Positions 19,058 to 29,440 of a stretch of 64,000 nucleotides of DNA are shown piece after piece (the first letter of the stretch is position 1; every line of letters starts with the position of its first letter). The stretch is taken from positions 62,001 to 126,000 of the forward strand of contig JABIAG010000003.1 of NCBI GenBank assembly GCA_018653365.1, given 5' to 3'. Source of the DNA: Candidatus Woesearchaeota archaeon (GTDB lineage: Archaea; Nanobdellota; Nanobdellia; Woesearchaeales; JABIAG01). The notes beneath the pieces are model-generated. The model saw nothing but the letters and a program-made list of their open reading frames with translations, did no database searches and was not told where the DNA came from. The position numbers were made by a program, and so were the translations under genes.

Positions 19058-19840
19058 CTATAAAACTTTTTTGTAATTAGAAAATAGTTTGTTTAGGATT
19101 TTCTTTCTTTCTTCAATTGTGGTTTTAGGTGGTAAATATCCTAACTTTTGCCACACGGCATGTCGTGTTTGATGTCGGGGATTGTTTGAACCAATCAAAT
19201 CAAACCATTTTTCAATTTCAGCAATTTTTCTGATTCGTAATCTATAAGAATTATTGATCTTCCTGTTACATTTGATGCCCGCTTTCTGTTTAAGTGAAAC
19301 TTTAGATTCAATTCCTAATTTATTTAATAAGTAAGAACTTTGTTCTAATAGTTGTTTTGAACAAGATACTATTGAGAGTTCAGGATGGTAATTGTATGTT
19401 CGCTTCCATTCTGTTGATGTTTTGGCTCGTGACTTATCGCACCAAAAAGAGCCATCTGTGTCAAACAACCCTCGTAAAAACGCTTTTATAACTTGTTTAT
19501 TTTGAGTTTTTAATATTGAAGTTGGTATTGTGGCATTCAAACATTTTTTTCCTTTTTGAAATCCTAGCTTCAATGCTTTTGCAATTATTTTTTTTCGGTA
19601 TGTGAAAATGCCATAAACTTTCCAGGGGATAACTTTTTTCGGGGTTACCTGAATAAAATGTTTAGAAAACAGTTTTGAAAGGAAGTCATCATAGTAGTCT
19701 TTATCTTCGGTAGGGCTTCCCATTATGTAAAATCCTTTTTCTCTGTTTTCAATCCATCCATCGCCCGTAAATGCCCCCAAGATCTCAGCAATTTCTGGGT
19801 GGTTTAAAGAACTTTTGGGTTTTTTAGTATTCATTTTCAC
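19058..19840 (-). CDS. Free-standing LAGLIDADG homing endonuclease
   Basis: IAEILGAFTGDGWIE and FLRGLFDTDGSFW motifs. Confidence 0.88.
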   Translation of the reverse strand: MKMNTKKPKSSLNHPEIAEILGAFTGDGWIENREKGFYIMGSPTEDKDYYDDFLSKLFSKHFIQVTPKKVIPWKVYGIFTYRKKIIAKALKLGFQKGKKCLNATIPTSILKTQNKQVIKAFLRGLFDTDGSFWCDKSRAKTSTEWKRTYNYHPELSIVSCSKQLLEQSSYLLNKLGIESKVSLKQKAGIKCNRKINNSYRLRIRKIAEIEKWFDLIGSNNPRHQTRHAVWQKLGYLPPKTTIEERKKILNKLFSNYKKVL

Positions 19841-19932
19841 TTGTTTAAATGAATAATAAAAACCCTCTTTAAATATTCTCGGCTAGGACTTGTCCAGTGC
19901 CGCATGGAATTGTCCAGTGGTAATTAAATTGA

Positions 19933-20093
19933 TGCGGGGAACAGGATTTGAACCCGCGTAGGCACTAAGCCAGTAGATGGCTCACGGTAAGCACTTCATC
20001 GACTTTCGTCTCATTACTCAATAACTTGAGTTTGGGTGTCAGCGCCCCTTTGGCGTCAAACGCTACCCCGTTTGACCGCTCCGGCATCCCCGC
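19933..20093 (-). tRNA. Class II-like tRNA (Leu or Ser family) with large internal insertions
   Basis: GCGGGGA/TCCCCGC acceptor, TGCCGGAGCGGTCAAACGG D-arm, GCGGGTTCAAATCCTGT T-arm; 161 nt total. Confidence 0.7.
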
Positions 20094-20131
20094 ATAACTG
20101 TTTAGAATTACTGTTTGTTATAAAAAAGTTA

Positions 20132-20434
20132 TTATTGTGTTAGTTGCGCTTCGACTGCTGCTAGTTCTTTTTCTAGATCTAGAATTTCTTTTGGTTTGGT
20201 TGTTGTTTTTGAGGGTTGGATGTTTGGTAGTATTCTTCTTAGCTTTCTTATGTATTCTTTTAGTTCACTTAGTTCACTATTTAATTTCTTTTCAGTTTTC
20301 ATCTTTCGATGTCGTACCTCTTTTACATCCTCTAAAATTTGAAGGTTTTGTAATATCATTTTAGAACTTTCAAGTACGCCCTTTCTTATCCCTACAGGAT
20401 TTTCTAGTCCAACATATGCTAAGTCTTCTTCCAT
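20132..20434 (-). CDS. Coiled-coil hypothetical protein
   Basis: 100 aa charged helical ORF in co-directional cluster. Confidence 0.55.
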   Translation of the reverse strand: MEEDLAYVGLENPVGIRKGVLESSKMILQNLQILEDVKEVRHRKMKTEKKLNSELSELKEYIRKLRRILPNIQPSKTTTKPKEILDLEKELAAVEAQLTQ

Positions 20435-20440
20435 TTTATT

Positions 20441-20680
20441 TTAGTCTTCTGGTTCGAATAATACACGATCAACATTTCCTAGTTTTCCTTCAATTACTTC
20501 CATGTTTTTCTTCCATACTTCTAATTTTGTATCTTCTTCATCTTTTATTTGTCGTATTTCTGAAAAAGTGCTTTTGATATCATTTACTTTTCCTTTTATT
20601 ACAGTCATAAGGTCTAATACGTCCTCATAATTTTCTATTTTTATGAATAATGACATTTTTTCCATCTTTTTACCTCTCAA
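20441..20680 (-). CDS. Coiled-coil hypothetical protein, paralogous to C-terminus of next gene
   Basis: ...LGNVDRVLFEPED. Confidence 0.6.
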   Translation of the reverse strand: MRGKKMEKMSLFIKIENYEDVLDLMTVIKGKVNDIKSTFSEIRQIKDEEDTKLEVWKKNMEVIEGKLGNVDRVLFEPED

Positions 20681-21218
20681 ACATTGTTTTGTCTACATAT
20701 AATAATTTTCTTTCTATATCTTCTAATACTATTCTCATTTCTTCAAATTTTACATCTTGTTTATTTTTATTTTTGATTAGGAAGTCAATAGTTGGTTGTA
20801 CCGTATCAATTCTTACATCCACCTCTCTTATTGAGTCAAGTAATATGTGGTAACCTCGTTTTAGTACAAAGAAGGGTCTTGATTCTGGTTTTTGTACTTG
20901 TGGTGTTGGTTGTACTGGTTTTGATACTGGTTGAACTTGAACTGGGGGTGTTGGTTGTACTGGTTTTGGTTGAACTCTTACAGGAGTTATAGGTTTTTGT
21001 ACTGGCCTGGGGGGTGGTGCAGGTTTTGACATTACTGGTTTTGATTTTATTGGATTAGGAATGGGTGTTGGGGGCGTTATTGGTTCAGTTATTTCTTCGT
21101 GAAATAGATCTCCTGGGGGTATTTTAATTGGTGTGAGAACGTCTTTTTTTTCATATCCTGTTAACTCCGCAGGCGTGGGAGGTATTGGAATGTCCTTTTT
21201 CTTTTTAAACCAAATCAT
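20670..21218 (-). CDS. Proline-rich linker plus coiled-coil hypothetical protein
   Basis: PTPPVQVQPVSKPVQPTPQVQ...YVDKTMFER. Confidence 0.65.
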   Translation of the reverse strand: MIWFKKKKDIPIPPTPAELTGYEKKDVLTPIKIPPGDLFHEEITEPITPPTPIPNPIKSKPVMSKPAPPPRPVQKPITPVRVQPKPVQPTPPVQVQPVSKPVQPTPQVQKPESRPFFVLKRGYHILLDSIREVDVRIDTVQPTIDFLIKNKNKQDVKFEEMRIVLEDIERKLLYVDKTMFER

Positions 21219-21437
21219 CTTTCTTATTTTAACTCTCGTATTTCACCTTATTAAATTTTACTATTATATCTGAGCTTGTCTGTTACTCTGATGTTCAAAA
21301 TTAGTTTTTTAATTTTGCTATGTTGGAGGTAGTTTGCTGAATTTGACCGGCAATATTGCTGGTTTTAATTTTGTTTATTTTAAATTAGTACTCTAACTAC
21401 CTAAACTTTTTTAAATAAGTGATGTTTTAGATGGGAT

Positions 21438-21986
21438 ATGGTAATAAAAGCAAAAGTGTTATTGGAAGTCGCAGGTTTTCCTAAAGAGCATGTTGAAAAA
21501 ACAATTAGGTCAGTTCTTGAAGAAATTCCTAAACGAGAATATAAAATTCTAGACCAAGAAATTCTTCCTACAAAAGAGAGGGATGAAATGTTTACCTCTC
21601 TTGCAGAAGCAACAATTGAATGTTCTGAAGTGGAAACTCTTTATGGGTTTTGTTTTGATTTCATGCCCGCGTCTGTAGATATCATCGAGCCAGAAACAAT
21701 TAATTTGGGTATTCAAGAATTTAATAATAGCTTGAATGATCTATTAGCAACTTTACACAAACTTGATCAAATGTTAAAGAATAGTAATGCTAGAACTAAA
21801 GTGCTTACAAAAAATCTTAATGCATTAACCTCTAATTTTGTTCTTAATCTTTTGGAGAATGATTTAACACTAAAACAATTAGCAACCAAGTTAGGCATTC
21901 CTGAAGATCTTACGGAAAAGTTTTTGGGTGCGTTTGAACAACAAAACTTAATCAAAAAAGAGGGTAAGAAATATTCAAAAAAATGA
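21438..21986 (+). CDS. Conserved hypothetical protein with C-terminal HTH-like segment
   Basis: 182 aa; LTLKQLATKLGIPEDLTEKFLGAFEQQNLIKKEGKKYSKK. Confidence 0.65.
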   Translation: MVIKAKVLLEVAGFPKEHVEKTIRSVLEEIPKREYKILDQEILPTKERDEMFTSLAEATIECSEVETLYGFCFDFMPASVDIIEPETINLGIQEFNNSLNDLLATLHKLDQMLKNSNARTKVLTKNLNALTSNFVLNLLENDLTLKQLATKLGIPEDLTEKFLGAFEQQNLIKKEGKKYSKK

Positions 21987-22717
21987 GTGTGGATCTGTTA
22001 AATTTGGAAGCTTTACTTTTTGCCTATGGTAAACTTGTTTCTGAAGATGAACTTAAAACCCTTCTTAACAAGAGAAATATTAAACCTTTATTAGACAAAT
22101 TAAAAGAGAAGTATTCAACCACTGACACCTCCCTAAATTTGATCCAACAAGATAACAAGTGGAAGTTAACTGTTAAGGATGATTATCTCTCTTTAGTTAA
22201 AGGAATTGTTACCAAGACCGAACTTGATCGTCAAACAATGGAGACTCTTGCAGTGATTGCGTTTAAATACCCTGTTTTACAGTCTGAAGTGATAAATATT
22301 CGTAATGCATCTGCATATGAGCATATCAAAACTCTAACAGAATTGGGTTATTTGATGAAAGAAAAGTTTGGAAGATCGTTTAAGCTTAAGTTAACTCCTA
22401 AATTTTTTGATTATTTTGATCTGCCTGAAGATAAGTTAAAAACATTCTTCTCAGATTTTAAAGGAATTGAGAAAGAGATTGTTGATAAAGAATCTGAAGC
22501 AGATAATTTAAGAAAAAAGATAGAGGAACAAAACCGAATCATGAAAGTTAAAAAAGAAAATAAACAGTTGCCTGACCCAGATTCAACTCCGAGTCCAGAT
22601 CCTTTACCTGTTCCGGAACCAACACCTGAACCAATTCCTGAACCGACACCCGAACCAACGCCCGATCCTGAACCTTCGCCCGAAATTGAGCAAGATTCTG
22701 AAGACTCAAATGTTTAG
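21983..22717 (+). CDS. scpB: Segregation and condensation protein B with P/E-rich tail
   Basis: LEALLFAYGKLVSEDEL...RQTMETLAVIAFKYPVLQSEVINIRNASAYEHIKTLTELGYL. Confidence 0.85.
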   Translation: MSVDLLNLEALLFAYGKLVSEDELKTLLNKRNIKPLLDKLKEKYSTTDTSLNLIQQDNKWKLTVKDDYLSLVKGIVTKTELDRQTMETLAVIAFKYPVLQSEVINIRNASAYEHIKTLTELGYLMKEKFGRSFKLKLTPKFFDYFDLPEDKLKTFFSDFKGIEKEIVDKESEADNLRKKIEEQNRIMKVKKENKQLPDPDSTPSPDPLPVPEPTPEPIPEPTPEPTPDPEPSPEIEQDSEDSNV

Positions 22718-22850
22718 GCTTAGATGTCCCAAATGTGGGAATTATATGAATTGTCAACCCCAAAAAACACTTCTAGATAAACGTAAAGTTTGTGTTTATT
22801 GTAATGCATCTTTTAAGATTTTAGATCACATTGTTAAAAAATTAAATTAG
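22710..22850 (+). CDS. Small zinc-ribbon protein (46 aa)
   Basis: MFRLRCPKCGNYMNCQPQKTLLDKRKVCVYCNASFKILDHIVKKLN; not in track. Confidence 0.65.
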   Translation: MFRLRCPKCGNYMNCQPQKTLLDKRKVCVYCNASFKILDHIVKKLN

Positions 22851-22931
22851 GATTTTTATCGACGACAAAAACCCTTTCTAAATAACCAAAATACTTATAA
22901 ATGCCTCCCTTTTTTGTCTTTATGGAGGACA

Positions 22932-25931
22932 ATGTCAGAAGAAGAAAATACAGTTATACCTAAGGTGATTAAGAAGGTCATTGAAGATGAGATGAAAGAG
23001 TCTTATATGGCTTATTCTATGAGTGTTATTGTAGGCCGTGCACTTCCTGATATTCGAGACGGTCTTAAGCCGGTGCATCGTAGAATCATGTTTGCAATGC
23101 ATGATTTGGGCATGTTTCACAACAAGCCGTTTAAGAAGTCGGCAAGGATTGTTGGTGAAGTTCTTGGTAAGTATCATCCTCATGGGGATACTGCAGTTTA
23201 TGATTCTATGGTTAGGATGGCCCAACCTTTTTCATTACGATATCCCTTAATTCAAGGTCAAGGAAACTTTGGTAGTGTTGATGGTGATAGTGCAGCTTCA
23301 ATGAGGTATACTGAAGCTAGACTTAGTAAAGTTTCAGAAGAAATCTTAGAAGATATTGATAAGGATACTGTTGATTTTATTCCTAATTTTGATGGGAGTC
23401 TAGAAGAGCCCTCTTTTCTTCCTTGTAAACTTCCTAATTTGTTAATTAATGGCAGTTCAGGTATTGCAGTGGGTATGGCAACTAACATTCCTCCACACAA
23501 CTTAACTGAAGTTTGTGAAGGTACTATAAAATTAATTGACGAACCCGAATGTGATTTTGAAGAATTAGTAAGCATCGTTAAGGGCCCAGATTTTCCAACT
23601 GGGGGAACCATTGTTGGTAGATCAGGCATTAGAAGCGCATTAGCTAAAGGGCGAGGAAAAGTTAGAATTAAAGCTAACACGTTTATTGAAGAAAAAAATA
23701 ATAGAAAAAAAATCATTGTTAACGAAATTCCTTATATGGTTAACAAATCACAACTTCTTATTCAGATTGCTGCTTGTGTTAAAGATAAAAGAATTTTGGG
23801 AATCTCTGATTTGCGTGATGAATCTGATCGTGAAGGTATGAGGATTGTTATAGAATTAAAACAGAATGCTAATGAGCAGGTAGTTCTTAATCAGTTATTT
23901 AAACATACTCGATTACAAGATACTTTTGGTATAATCATGCTCTCAATTGTTAACAACGAACCTAAAGTTCTTAATCTGAGAAGTATGCTTAAGCATTTCA
24001 TTAATCATAGAAAGAATGTTGTTACACGAAGAACTCAATATGAATTAAGAATTGCGCAAGAACGTGAACACATTCTTCGGGGTGTAGTTATTGCATTAGA
24101 TGATATTGATGAAATCATTCAAAAAATAAAGAAATCAAAAACAGTTAAAGAGGCTTCTGAAATGTTACAATCTGATTATTCTTTATCAGAAAAACAGTCT
24201 AAAGCAATTCTTGAGATGAGGTTACAAAAACTTTCTTCACTGGAACAACAAAAGGTTAGAGATGAATTAACAGAACTTGAAAATCGGATTAATGCATTAA
24301 AAGCGATTCTTGCAGATGAACAAAAGATTTTGGATATAATCAAATCTGAATTAAACGAAATAAAAGAAAAATATGGTGATGAAAGAAAAACAGCTATTGA
24401 TGAAGCCGAAGATGAGGATATGGAAGACGAAGATTTAATCAAAGAAGAAGAAATGGTTATCACACTTACTAATGAGGGCTATATTAAACGTTTACCTGTT
24501 GCAACCTATCGCGCTCAAAGAAGGGGTGGCCAGGGTGTTAAAGCAGCCACCACTAAAGATGAGGATTTTGTTGAAGAATTATTCGTTGCATCAACTCATG
24601 CATATTTACTAATTTTCACAGATAAAGGTAAAGTTTACTGGAAGAAGGTATATAAGATTCCTGAAGCGTCTAGAATTGCTAAGGGCTTACCAATTATTAA
24701 CCTGATTGAAAAAGAACAGGATGAAAAAGTTATGACTGTTATTCCAGTTAGGCATTTTGAAAAAGGCAAATTCTTATTCTTCGCTACTCGAAAGGGTACG
24801 GTTAAAAGAACTAGTCTAGATTATTTTTCAAAACCTCGAAGAGGGGGCATTATAGCTCTTGGTTTAAACGATGATGATGCATTAATTACTGTTAAAATGA
24901 CTGATGATAAGCAAAAAATTATTCTTGCTACTAAAAACGGTAGAGCAGTCAAATTTAAAGAAACTGATATTCGAAGTATGGGTCGAACCGCAACTGGCGT
25001 TAGAGGAATCCGAGTTAAAGAGAAGGATGAGTTAGTCGGGATGATTGTTGCTAATGATGAAAATACTCTTTTAACCATTACCAATAAAGGGTATGGTAAG
25101 CAAACTAAAATTGCAGATTATCGTTTAATTAATCGTGGTGGTGGCGGAGTTATTAATATTAAATGCACTGATAAAAATGGTCATGTTGTTTCAATTAAAA
25201 CAATAGAAGATGATGAAGATTTGTTGATCATTTCTAAAAATGGTGTTGCTATTCGTACAAATGCTTCTGCAATTTCTACTATTGGTAGAAACACTCAGGG
25301 AGTTAGAGTTATGAAGTTGAAAGAAACAGATTCTGTTGTTGCAGTTGCAAAATGTGCTAAAGAAGATGTTGAAGATATTGTTGAATCTGATTTAAATCCT
25401 GATAAACCTGATCAAGTTATTTCTGTTAAAAAAACAGTTCAACCTACAGAAGAGTCTGATTATGAGTCCCTTGTAGAAACAGTTGAACCTGTTCAAGAAG
25501 AGGTTATGGAAGTTGACGAAATCCCCATTAAAAAACCTGAAGAGGCTGTTGAAGAAGTAGATGAACCAATTAAGGAAGAAGTGAAAGAGCCTGTTCAAGA
25601 GGAAGTTACTGAGAAATCTTCAGAAGAAGTTGTAGATGAACCTGTTAAGGAAGTCGTTGAAGAGGCAGTAGACGAACCTGTTGCTGATTCAGTTAAAGAA
25701 GAGGTTAAAGAACCTGTTAAAGAAGAAGTTGTTGTCGAGGAGCCTAAAAAACCTGAAGAAGATAATGCGTCTGATTCAGAACCCTCAATTAAAGATCTTC
25801 AAAAACGAGCAGAAGCTTCGGGTAAGTCTCCAGTTGTTGATCAAGAAGAGGTTGATGATGCTGTTAAGAAAATTCAAGCAGGCAAAGTGATTAAGAAAAA
25901 TCCGTTCTTGAAAAGAATTTTTGGTAAATAA
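22932..25931 (+). CDS. gyrA: DNA gyrase subunit A with long acidic C-terminal tail
   Basis: [76 protein letters not shown]. Confidence 0.93.
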   Translation: MSEEENTVIPKVIKKVIEDEMKESYMAYSMSVIVGRALPDIRDGLKPVHRRIMFAMHDLGMFHNKPFKKSARIVGEVLGKYHPHGDTAVYDSMVRMAQPFSLRYPLIQGQGNFGSVDGDSAASMRYTEARLSKVSEEILEDIDKDTVDFIPNFDGSLEEPSFLPCKLPNLLINGSSGIAVGMATNIPPHNLTEVCEGTIKLIDEPECDFEELVSIVKGPDFPTGGTIVGRSGIRSALAKGRGKVRIKANTFIEEKNNRKKIIVNEIPYMVNKSQLLIQIAACVKDKRILGISDLRDESDREGMRIVIELKQNANEQVVLNQLFKHTRLQDTFGIIMLSIVNNEPKVLNLRSMLKHFINHRKNVVTRRTQYELRIAQEREHILRGVVIALDDIDEIIQKIKKSKTVKEASEMLQSDYSLSEKQSKAILEMRLQKLSSLEQQKVRDELTELENRINALKAILADEQKILDIIKSELNEIKEKYGDERKTAIDEAEDEDMEDEDLIKEEEMVITLTNEGYIKRLPVATYRAQRRGGQGVKAATTKDEDFVEELFVASTHAYLLIFTDKGKVYWKKVYKIPEASRIAKGLPIINLIEKEQDEKVMTVIPVRHFEKGKFLFFATRKGTVKRTSLDYFSKPRRGGIIALGLNDDDALITVKMTDDKQKIILATKNGRAVKFKETDIRSMGRTATGVRGIRVKEKDELVGMIVANDENTLLTITNKGYGKQTKIADYRLINRGGGGVINIKCTDKNGHVVSIKTIEDDEDLLIISKNGVAIRTNASAISTIGRNTQGVRVMKLKETDSVVAVAKCAKEDVEDIVESDLNPDKPDQVISVKKTVQPTEESDYESLVETVEPVQEEVMEVDEIPIKKPEEAVEEVDEPIKEEVKEPVQEEVTEKSSEEVVDEPVKEVVEEAVDEPVADSVKEEVKEPVKEEVVVEEPKKPEEDNASDSEPSIKDLQKRAEASGKSPVVDQEEVDDAVKKIQAGKVIKKNPFLKRIFGK

Positions 25932-25932
25932 T

Positions 25933-27000
25933 CTAGTTTATCTTTTCATTTATTTTTTGTTTACATAATTTCTTATAAAAATGAAAGTCATCTATTAAAT
26001 CACAATATGTTTTATCTTCAGTTTCTAGTGCAATGTTAACCACACAGTCTTGGCTTGGGCCATACCCACTTATTTCTCCCTCTCTGTTCATTCTTTTACA
26101 GATCGTAACATCTCTTGTCTTTTTGGCTATTTCCATTGCACATGTTGTTTTTTCTATTAATTCAATCGTTGTGTTTTGAATGATTCCTCCGAACTCATTT
26201 TTTTTGATCAGAGTTAAGTTCTTTTTTGGGCATTGTTCTACATCTAATTCTGTTATTGCTTTTGCCCAGGTAAAGTCTCTTTCGCAGTATTCTGTGTGAA
26301 ATGCATCTGTAAGTTTACACATGCTTTCATTATTGTTGTTGATCGCAAGTTGCAAAATACAGTTATGAATGTAATCATTGGAACCGTACTTAGTTGGAGT
26401 TAACAAATTACAGGTTTCAATACTATTTTTTTCTAATGCTTTTTTTGTTACGCAATTGATCTCTCTTATTTTGTCAGTCGACCATTCTATCTGGGTTCTT
26501 TTCATTTCTGTTTGTTGTGTATAAATGGCAAAACAATCGTTAACATTAGAACTTGTTAGGGCTTGCTTGTATATTTTTTCTTTCGGCGTTTCTTGTTTTT
26601 CTTCAAGTCTTTCATAACAGTATGTTTTTCCTGTTTCTGTTTTTGCTTCTGAGCACATTTCTGCAGCGTTTACATCAGAGTAACAATGGTCTGAATTTTT
26701 GAAACATGCTTCAACATACATATAAGGTAGTCCAAACTTACCTAAACATCTTGAGGGGTTAGCACAGGATCCTTTTGCCCCGCCTCTACCGGGTTGTATT
26801 AGTTCACATATATGTGGGTCTTTTTTGTCTAATGCTAATTTATAGTAACAGTTTGCTTCAGGACAGTCGCCCATAAATCCGTCTTTTGGCATTACTTCAC
26901 ACCCTACTTTTTTTATTGGTGTGTTGAAGATGATTGTAAGAATTATTAAGCAAGCTAATATGATTGCAAGAATTGTTAGGGCTTTTTGGAAAGGTTTCAT
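25933..27000 (-). CDS. Membrane-anchored Cys-rich extracytoplasmic protein
   Basis: N-terminal TM, then roughly 25 Cys in CYxxLA/CxxL-type repeats. Confidence 0.65.
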   Translation of the reverse strand: MKPFQKALTILAIILACLIILTIIFNTPIKKVGCEVMPKDGFMGDCPEANCYYKLALDKKDPHICELIQPGRGGAKGSCANPSRCLGKFGLPYMYVEACFKNSDHCYSDVNAAEMCSEAKTETGKTYCYERLEEKQETPKEKIYKQALTSSNVNDCFAIYTQQTEMKRTQIEWSTDKIREINCVTKKALEKNSIETCNLLTPTKYGSNDYIHNCILQLAINNNNESMCKLTDAFHTEYCERDFTWAKAITELDVEQCPKKNLTLIKKNEFGGIIQNTTIELIEKTTCAMEIAKKTRDVTICKRMNREGEISGYGPSQDCVVNIALETEDKTYCDLIDDFHFYKKLCKQKINEKIN

Positions 27001-28034
27001 TTTTGTTTTTTTTCAAATTTTTTCAAATATCTTTCTAGTGTTTCTTTTACTTGTGTTCGGAGTTCTTTATTTTTAACGTTTTCAAGTATTGCATTCCACT
27101 TAATTGTTCGGACGTTTTTCATTCTGAACTTACTAACTAGCTCTCTTCCTGCTTTCTTAACTTCGTTTTCAATTTCAATTGCTTTGTCGCTATTAAAAAG
27201 GTTTGTTGCCGGTAACTTTGTAAATGCGTTTGCACCTGCTTTCAAGATCAAACTTATTTCTTTTATTCGATACTTTGCACTTCCAACAATGATCTCTAAT
27301 TTTGGAAAAGCGATTCTTACCTGGGCGATCCACCAGATTAAATCTTCTGTTGAAGGCCCGTTAGTGTAATCGGTGCCTGCTACTGGCCGTAATGTATAAA
27401 TGGTTATTCTGTCTAGGGGATTTTTTGTAATAAATTCTTTCAACTCAGTAAGATCTTTTCTACTTTCTCCCAATCCAATTATTATTGTCATACTTTTCTT
27501 AAATCCCATTTCACCTGAGTCTTTCAATAGTTTAACATAGGGTTGCATTTTTTTATCTGGGCAAACTTTGGCGTGTAATTTTTTATTTGTTGTTTCTATG
27601 CTTGCAACTATCCCTCCAGTTGAGCTTTTAAACATTTCAAGTTCTTTGGGTTTCATGGTTCCAAGGTTTAGCCAAATTTTTTCTCCGAGTACTTGTTTAC
27701 ACATCTTAGCTATTTCTGCTATTTCTTTTAGTGGGAAGATTCCATACCCTCCGGTTAAGAATTCTAGTCTCCATCCAAATCCTCGTATCATTACAGCTTC
27801 TGCTAACACGCTGGCTAGTGAGCGTCGTGCATCAGACGGATTTTTTATTTTATGTTTTTGAGTTGATCGAAAACAGAATTTGCACGTTCCCGTTTCACAA
27901 TACCAACTAAGAAAAATACATCGGCCAAACCACACCTTTCCATCGAAATTTTCTAGGTAAGTTTGGTTGGCTTTTTTTACAAGAGTGGCTAATTCTTTGT
28001 TTAGCGTTGGTGTTTTTGTTATTTCTTCATCCAT
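26997..28034 (-). CDS. Radical SAM protein (BioB/ThiH-like)
   Basis: CETGTCKFCFRS cluster motif; LTGGYGIFPLKEIAEIAKM; SIETTNKKLHAKVCP. Confidence 0.75.
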   Translation of the reverse strand: MDEEITKTPTLNKELATLVKKANQTYLENFDGKVWFGRCIFLSWYCETGTCKFCFRSTQKHKIKNPSDARRSLASVLAEAVMIRGFGWRLEFLTGGYGIFPLKEIAEIAKMCKQVLGEKIWLNLGTMKPKELEMFKSSTGGIVASIETTNKKLHAKVCPDKKMQPYVKLLKDSGEMGFKKSMTIIIGLGESRKDLTELKEFITKNPLDRITIYTLRPVAGTDYTNGPSTEDLIWWIAQVRIAFPKLEIIVGSAKYRIKEISLILKAGANAFTKLPATNLFNSDKAIEIENEVKKAGRELVSKFRMKNVRTIKWNAILENVKNKELRTQVKETLERYLKKFEKKQK

Positions 28035-28747
28035 TTTCTTATCGCTTCTGGTTTCATAACAGGCCAGTCATGTGTTCCGTCTATTGCTATTATTTTTGCC
28101 ATTTTTATTGGCTTGGCTATTTTTTTTATTAGTTCAAAATCAAACATTTCATCCTCTTTTGCTGCAAGTATTGTTATGGGAAATTTTGCATCAATTATTT
28201 CTTTTGAAAAGTCAACCGCATAATTTTTCTTTAGTGTTTTCCAGAACCATTTGTTAAATAAGTTTTTGAAGAAGTTGTCCATCCCTATTTTTAGCACCCA
28301 TTTTGTTTTCTTCTGTCTTTTCTTACATGCAAATGCTATTTTCTTAATACTTAATTCAAAAAAGATTTGCATTAATGATTGCATTTTTATTAATCCTGCG
28401 GGTGCAGCGATTACTAATTCTTTTACGGGTTGGCTTAGTGCATATTTTATTGCAAGTATGCATCCTGCGGAGTGTGCCATCACTATTGGTTTTTTAATTC
28501 CCCAAGCTTTAATCATTTTTTCAAGTACTTTGCTAAAGTCCTCAAGGGACATGGTTTGTTGGTAACTATCTGATTTGCCATGACTTGGCATATCTGGTAC
28601 GTAAACAGTATATTTTTCAGCTAGAATTGGAATTAGGTTCTTGTATGTTCTTGAATCACAATATATTCCTGGGATTAATACTACTGGTTCTCCTTTTCCT
28701 TTTTTTATATAATAGATTCGCAATCCATCGATGTTTAGGTAGGTCAT
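28019..28747 (-). CDS. Alpha/beta hydrolase
   Basis: VVLIPGIYCDSRTYKNLIPIL...VYVPDMPSHGKSD...VMAHSAGCILAIKYAL...GTHDWPVMKPE. Confidence 0.88.
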   Translation of the reverse strand: MTYLNIDGLRIYYIKKGKGEPVVLIPGIYCDSRTYKNLIPILAEKYTVYVPDMPSHGKSDSYQQTMSLEDFSKVLEKMIKAWGIKKPIVMAHSAGCILAIKYALSQPVKELVIAAPAGLIKMQSLMQIFFELSIKKIAFACKKRQKKTKWVLKIGMDNFFKNLFNKWFWKTLKKNYAVDFSKEIIDAKFPITILAAKEDEMFDFELIKKIAKPIKMAKIIAIDGTHDWPVMKPEAIRKWMKK

Positions 28748-28801
28748 TGTTGTTTTGTATAAGGATAACTATTTTAAACTAATGGTTTTTAGTTATTTTT
28801 C

Positions 28802-29428
28802 ATGGGAGCTTTAAGAAATGTAAGAGATCATGCAACCTATGTGTTGATGGGTGCTACAATGTTTCCTTTTGCCCTGAGAAAACCTGGGGTTCGTTCTGGA
28901 AATTTTAACCAACATCAGATTGACCTTGGACACGAAACACTTTATGATAATCTGAGTGATCGTGGTTTCAGAAAAGAGGGCTTTCAATTAGTATATCCTG
29001 GTCAGACTGCAGGGTTGGTTAAGCCATTGTGCAAGCGAGGGGACGAAGTTCATGTTCGTTTTTATGAAAATGGAACTCTTTCTTGTGAAGTCGAGGAGTG
29101 GAGACTTAGTAGGGGACACTGGGATGGTGAACGTTCTGATGGGTCTCTTTTATTAGAACAAGAAATTGAACAAACTGACTTAAGCGAGGATCAAAAACTA
29201 GCTTTGCGTTCAAATATGAGTTATTCCGAACACGATTTTTCTTTAACCTGGGACAATCCTCTTTTTTGTGGTTTTTGTTTTAAGTTGGCATGCGCAGCTT
29301 TTGTTGCAGCGAGTATTTATATTGAACCTCATTTAAATGAATGGATGCATCCTTGGCAAGTTAGGACGCTAAATGAATATGTGCTTCCCTGGTTTACTCC
29401 TTTCATAAACCTTTTAAACACATTCTAA
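28802..29428 (+). CDS. Hypothetical protein with one C-terminal hydrophobic segment
   Basis: 208 aa ORF. Confidence 0.6.
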   Translation: MGALRNVRDHATYVLMGATMFPFALRKPGVRSGNFNQHQIDLGHETLYDNLSDRGFRKEGFQLVYPGQTAGLVKPLCKRGDEVHVRFYENGTLSCEVEEWRLSRGHWDGERSDGSLLLEQEIEQTDLSEDQKLALRSNMSYSEHDFSLTWDNPLFCGFCFKLACAAFVAASIYIEPHLNEWMHPWQVRTLNEYVLPWFTPFINLLNTF

Positions 29429-29440
29429 TTAAGGTTATTA

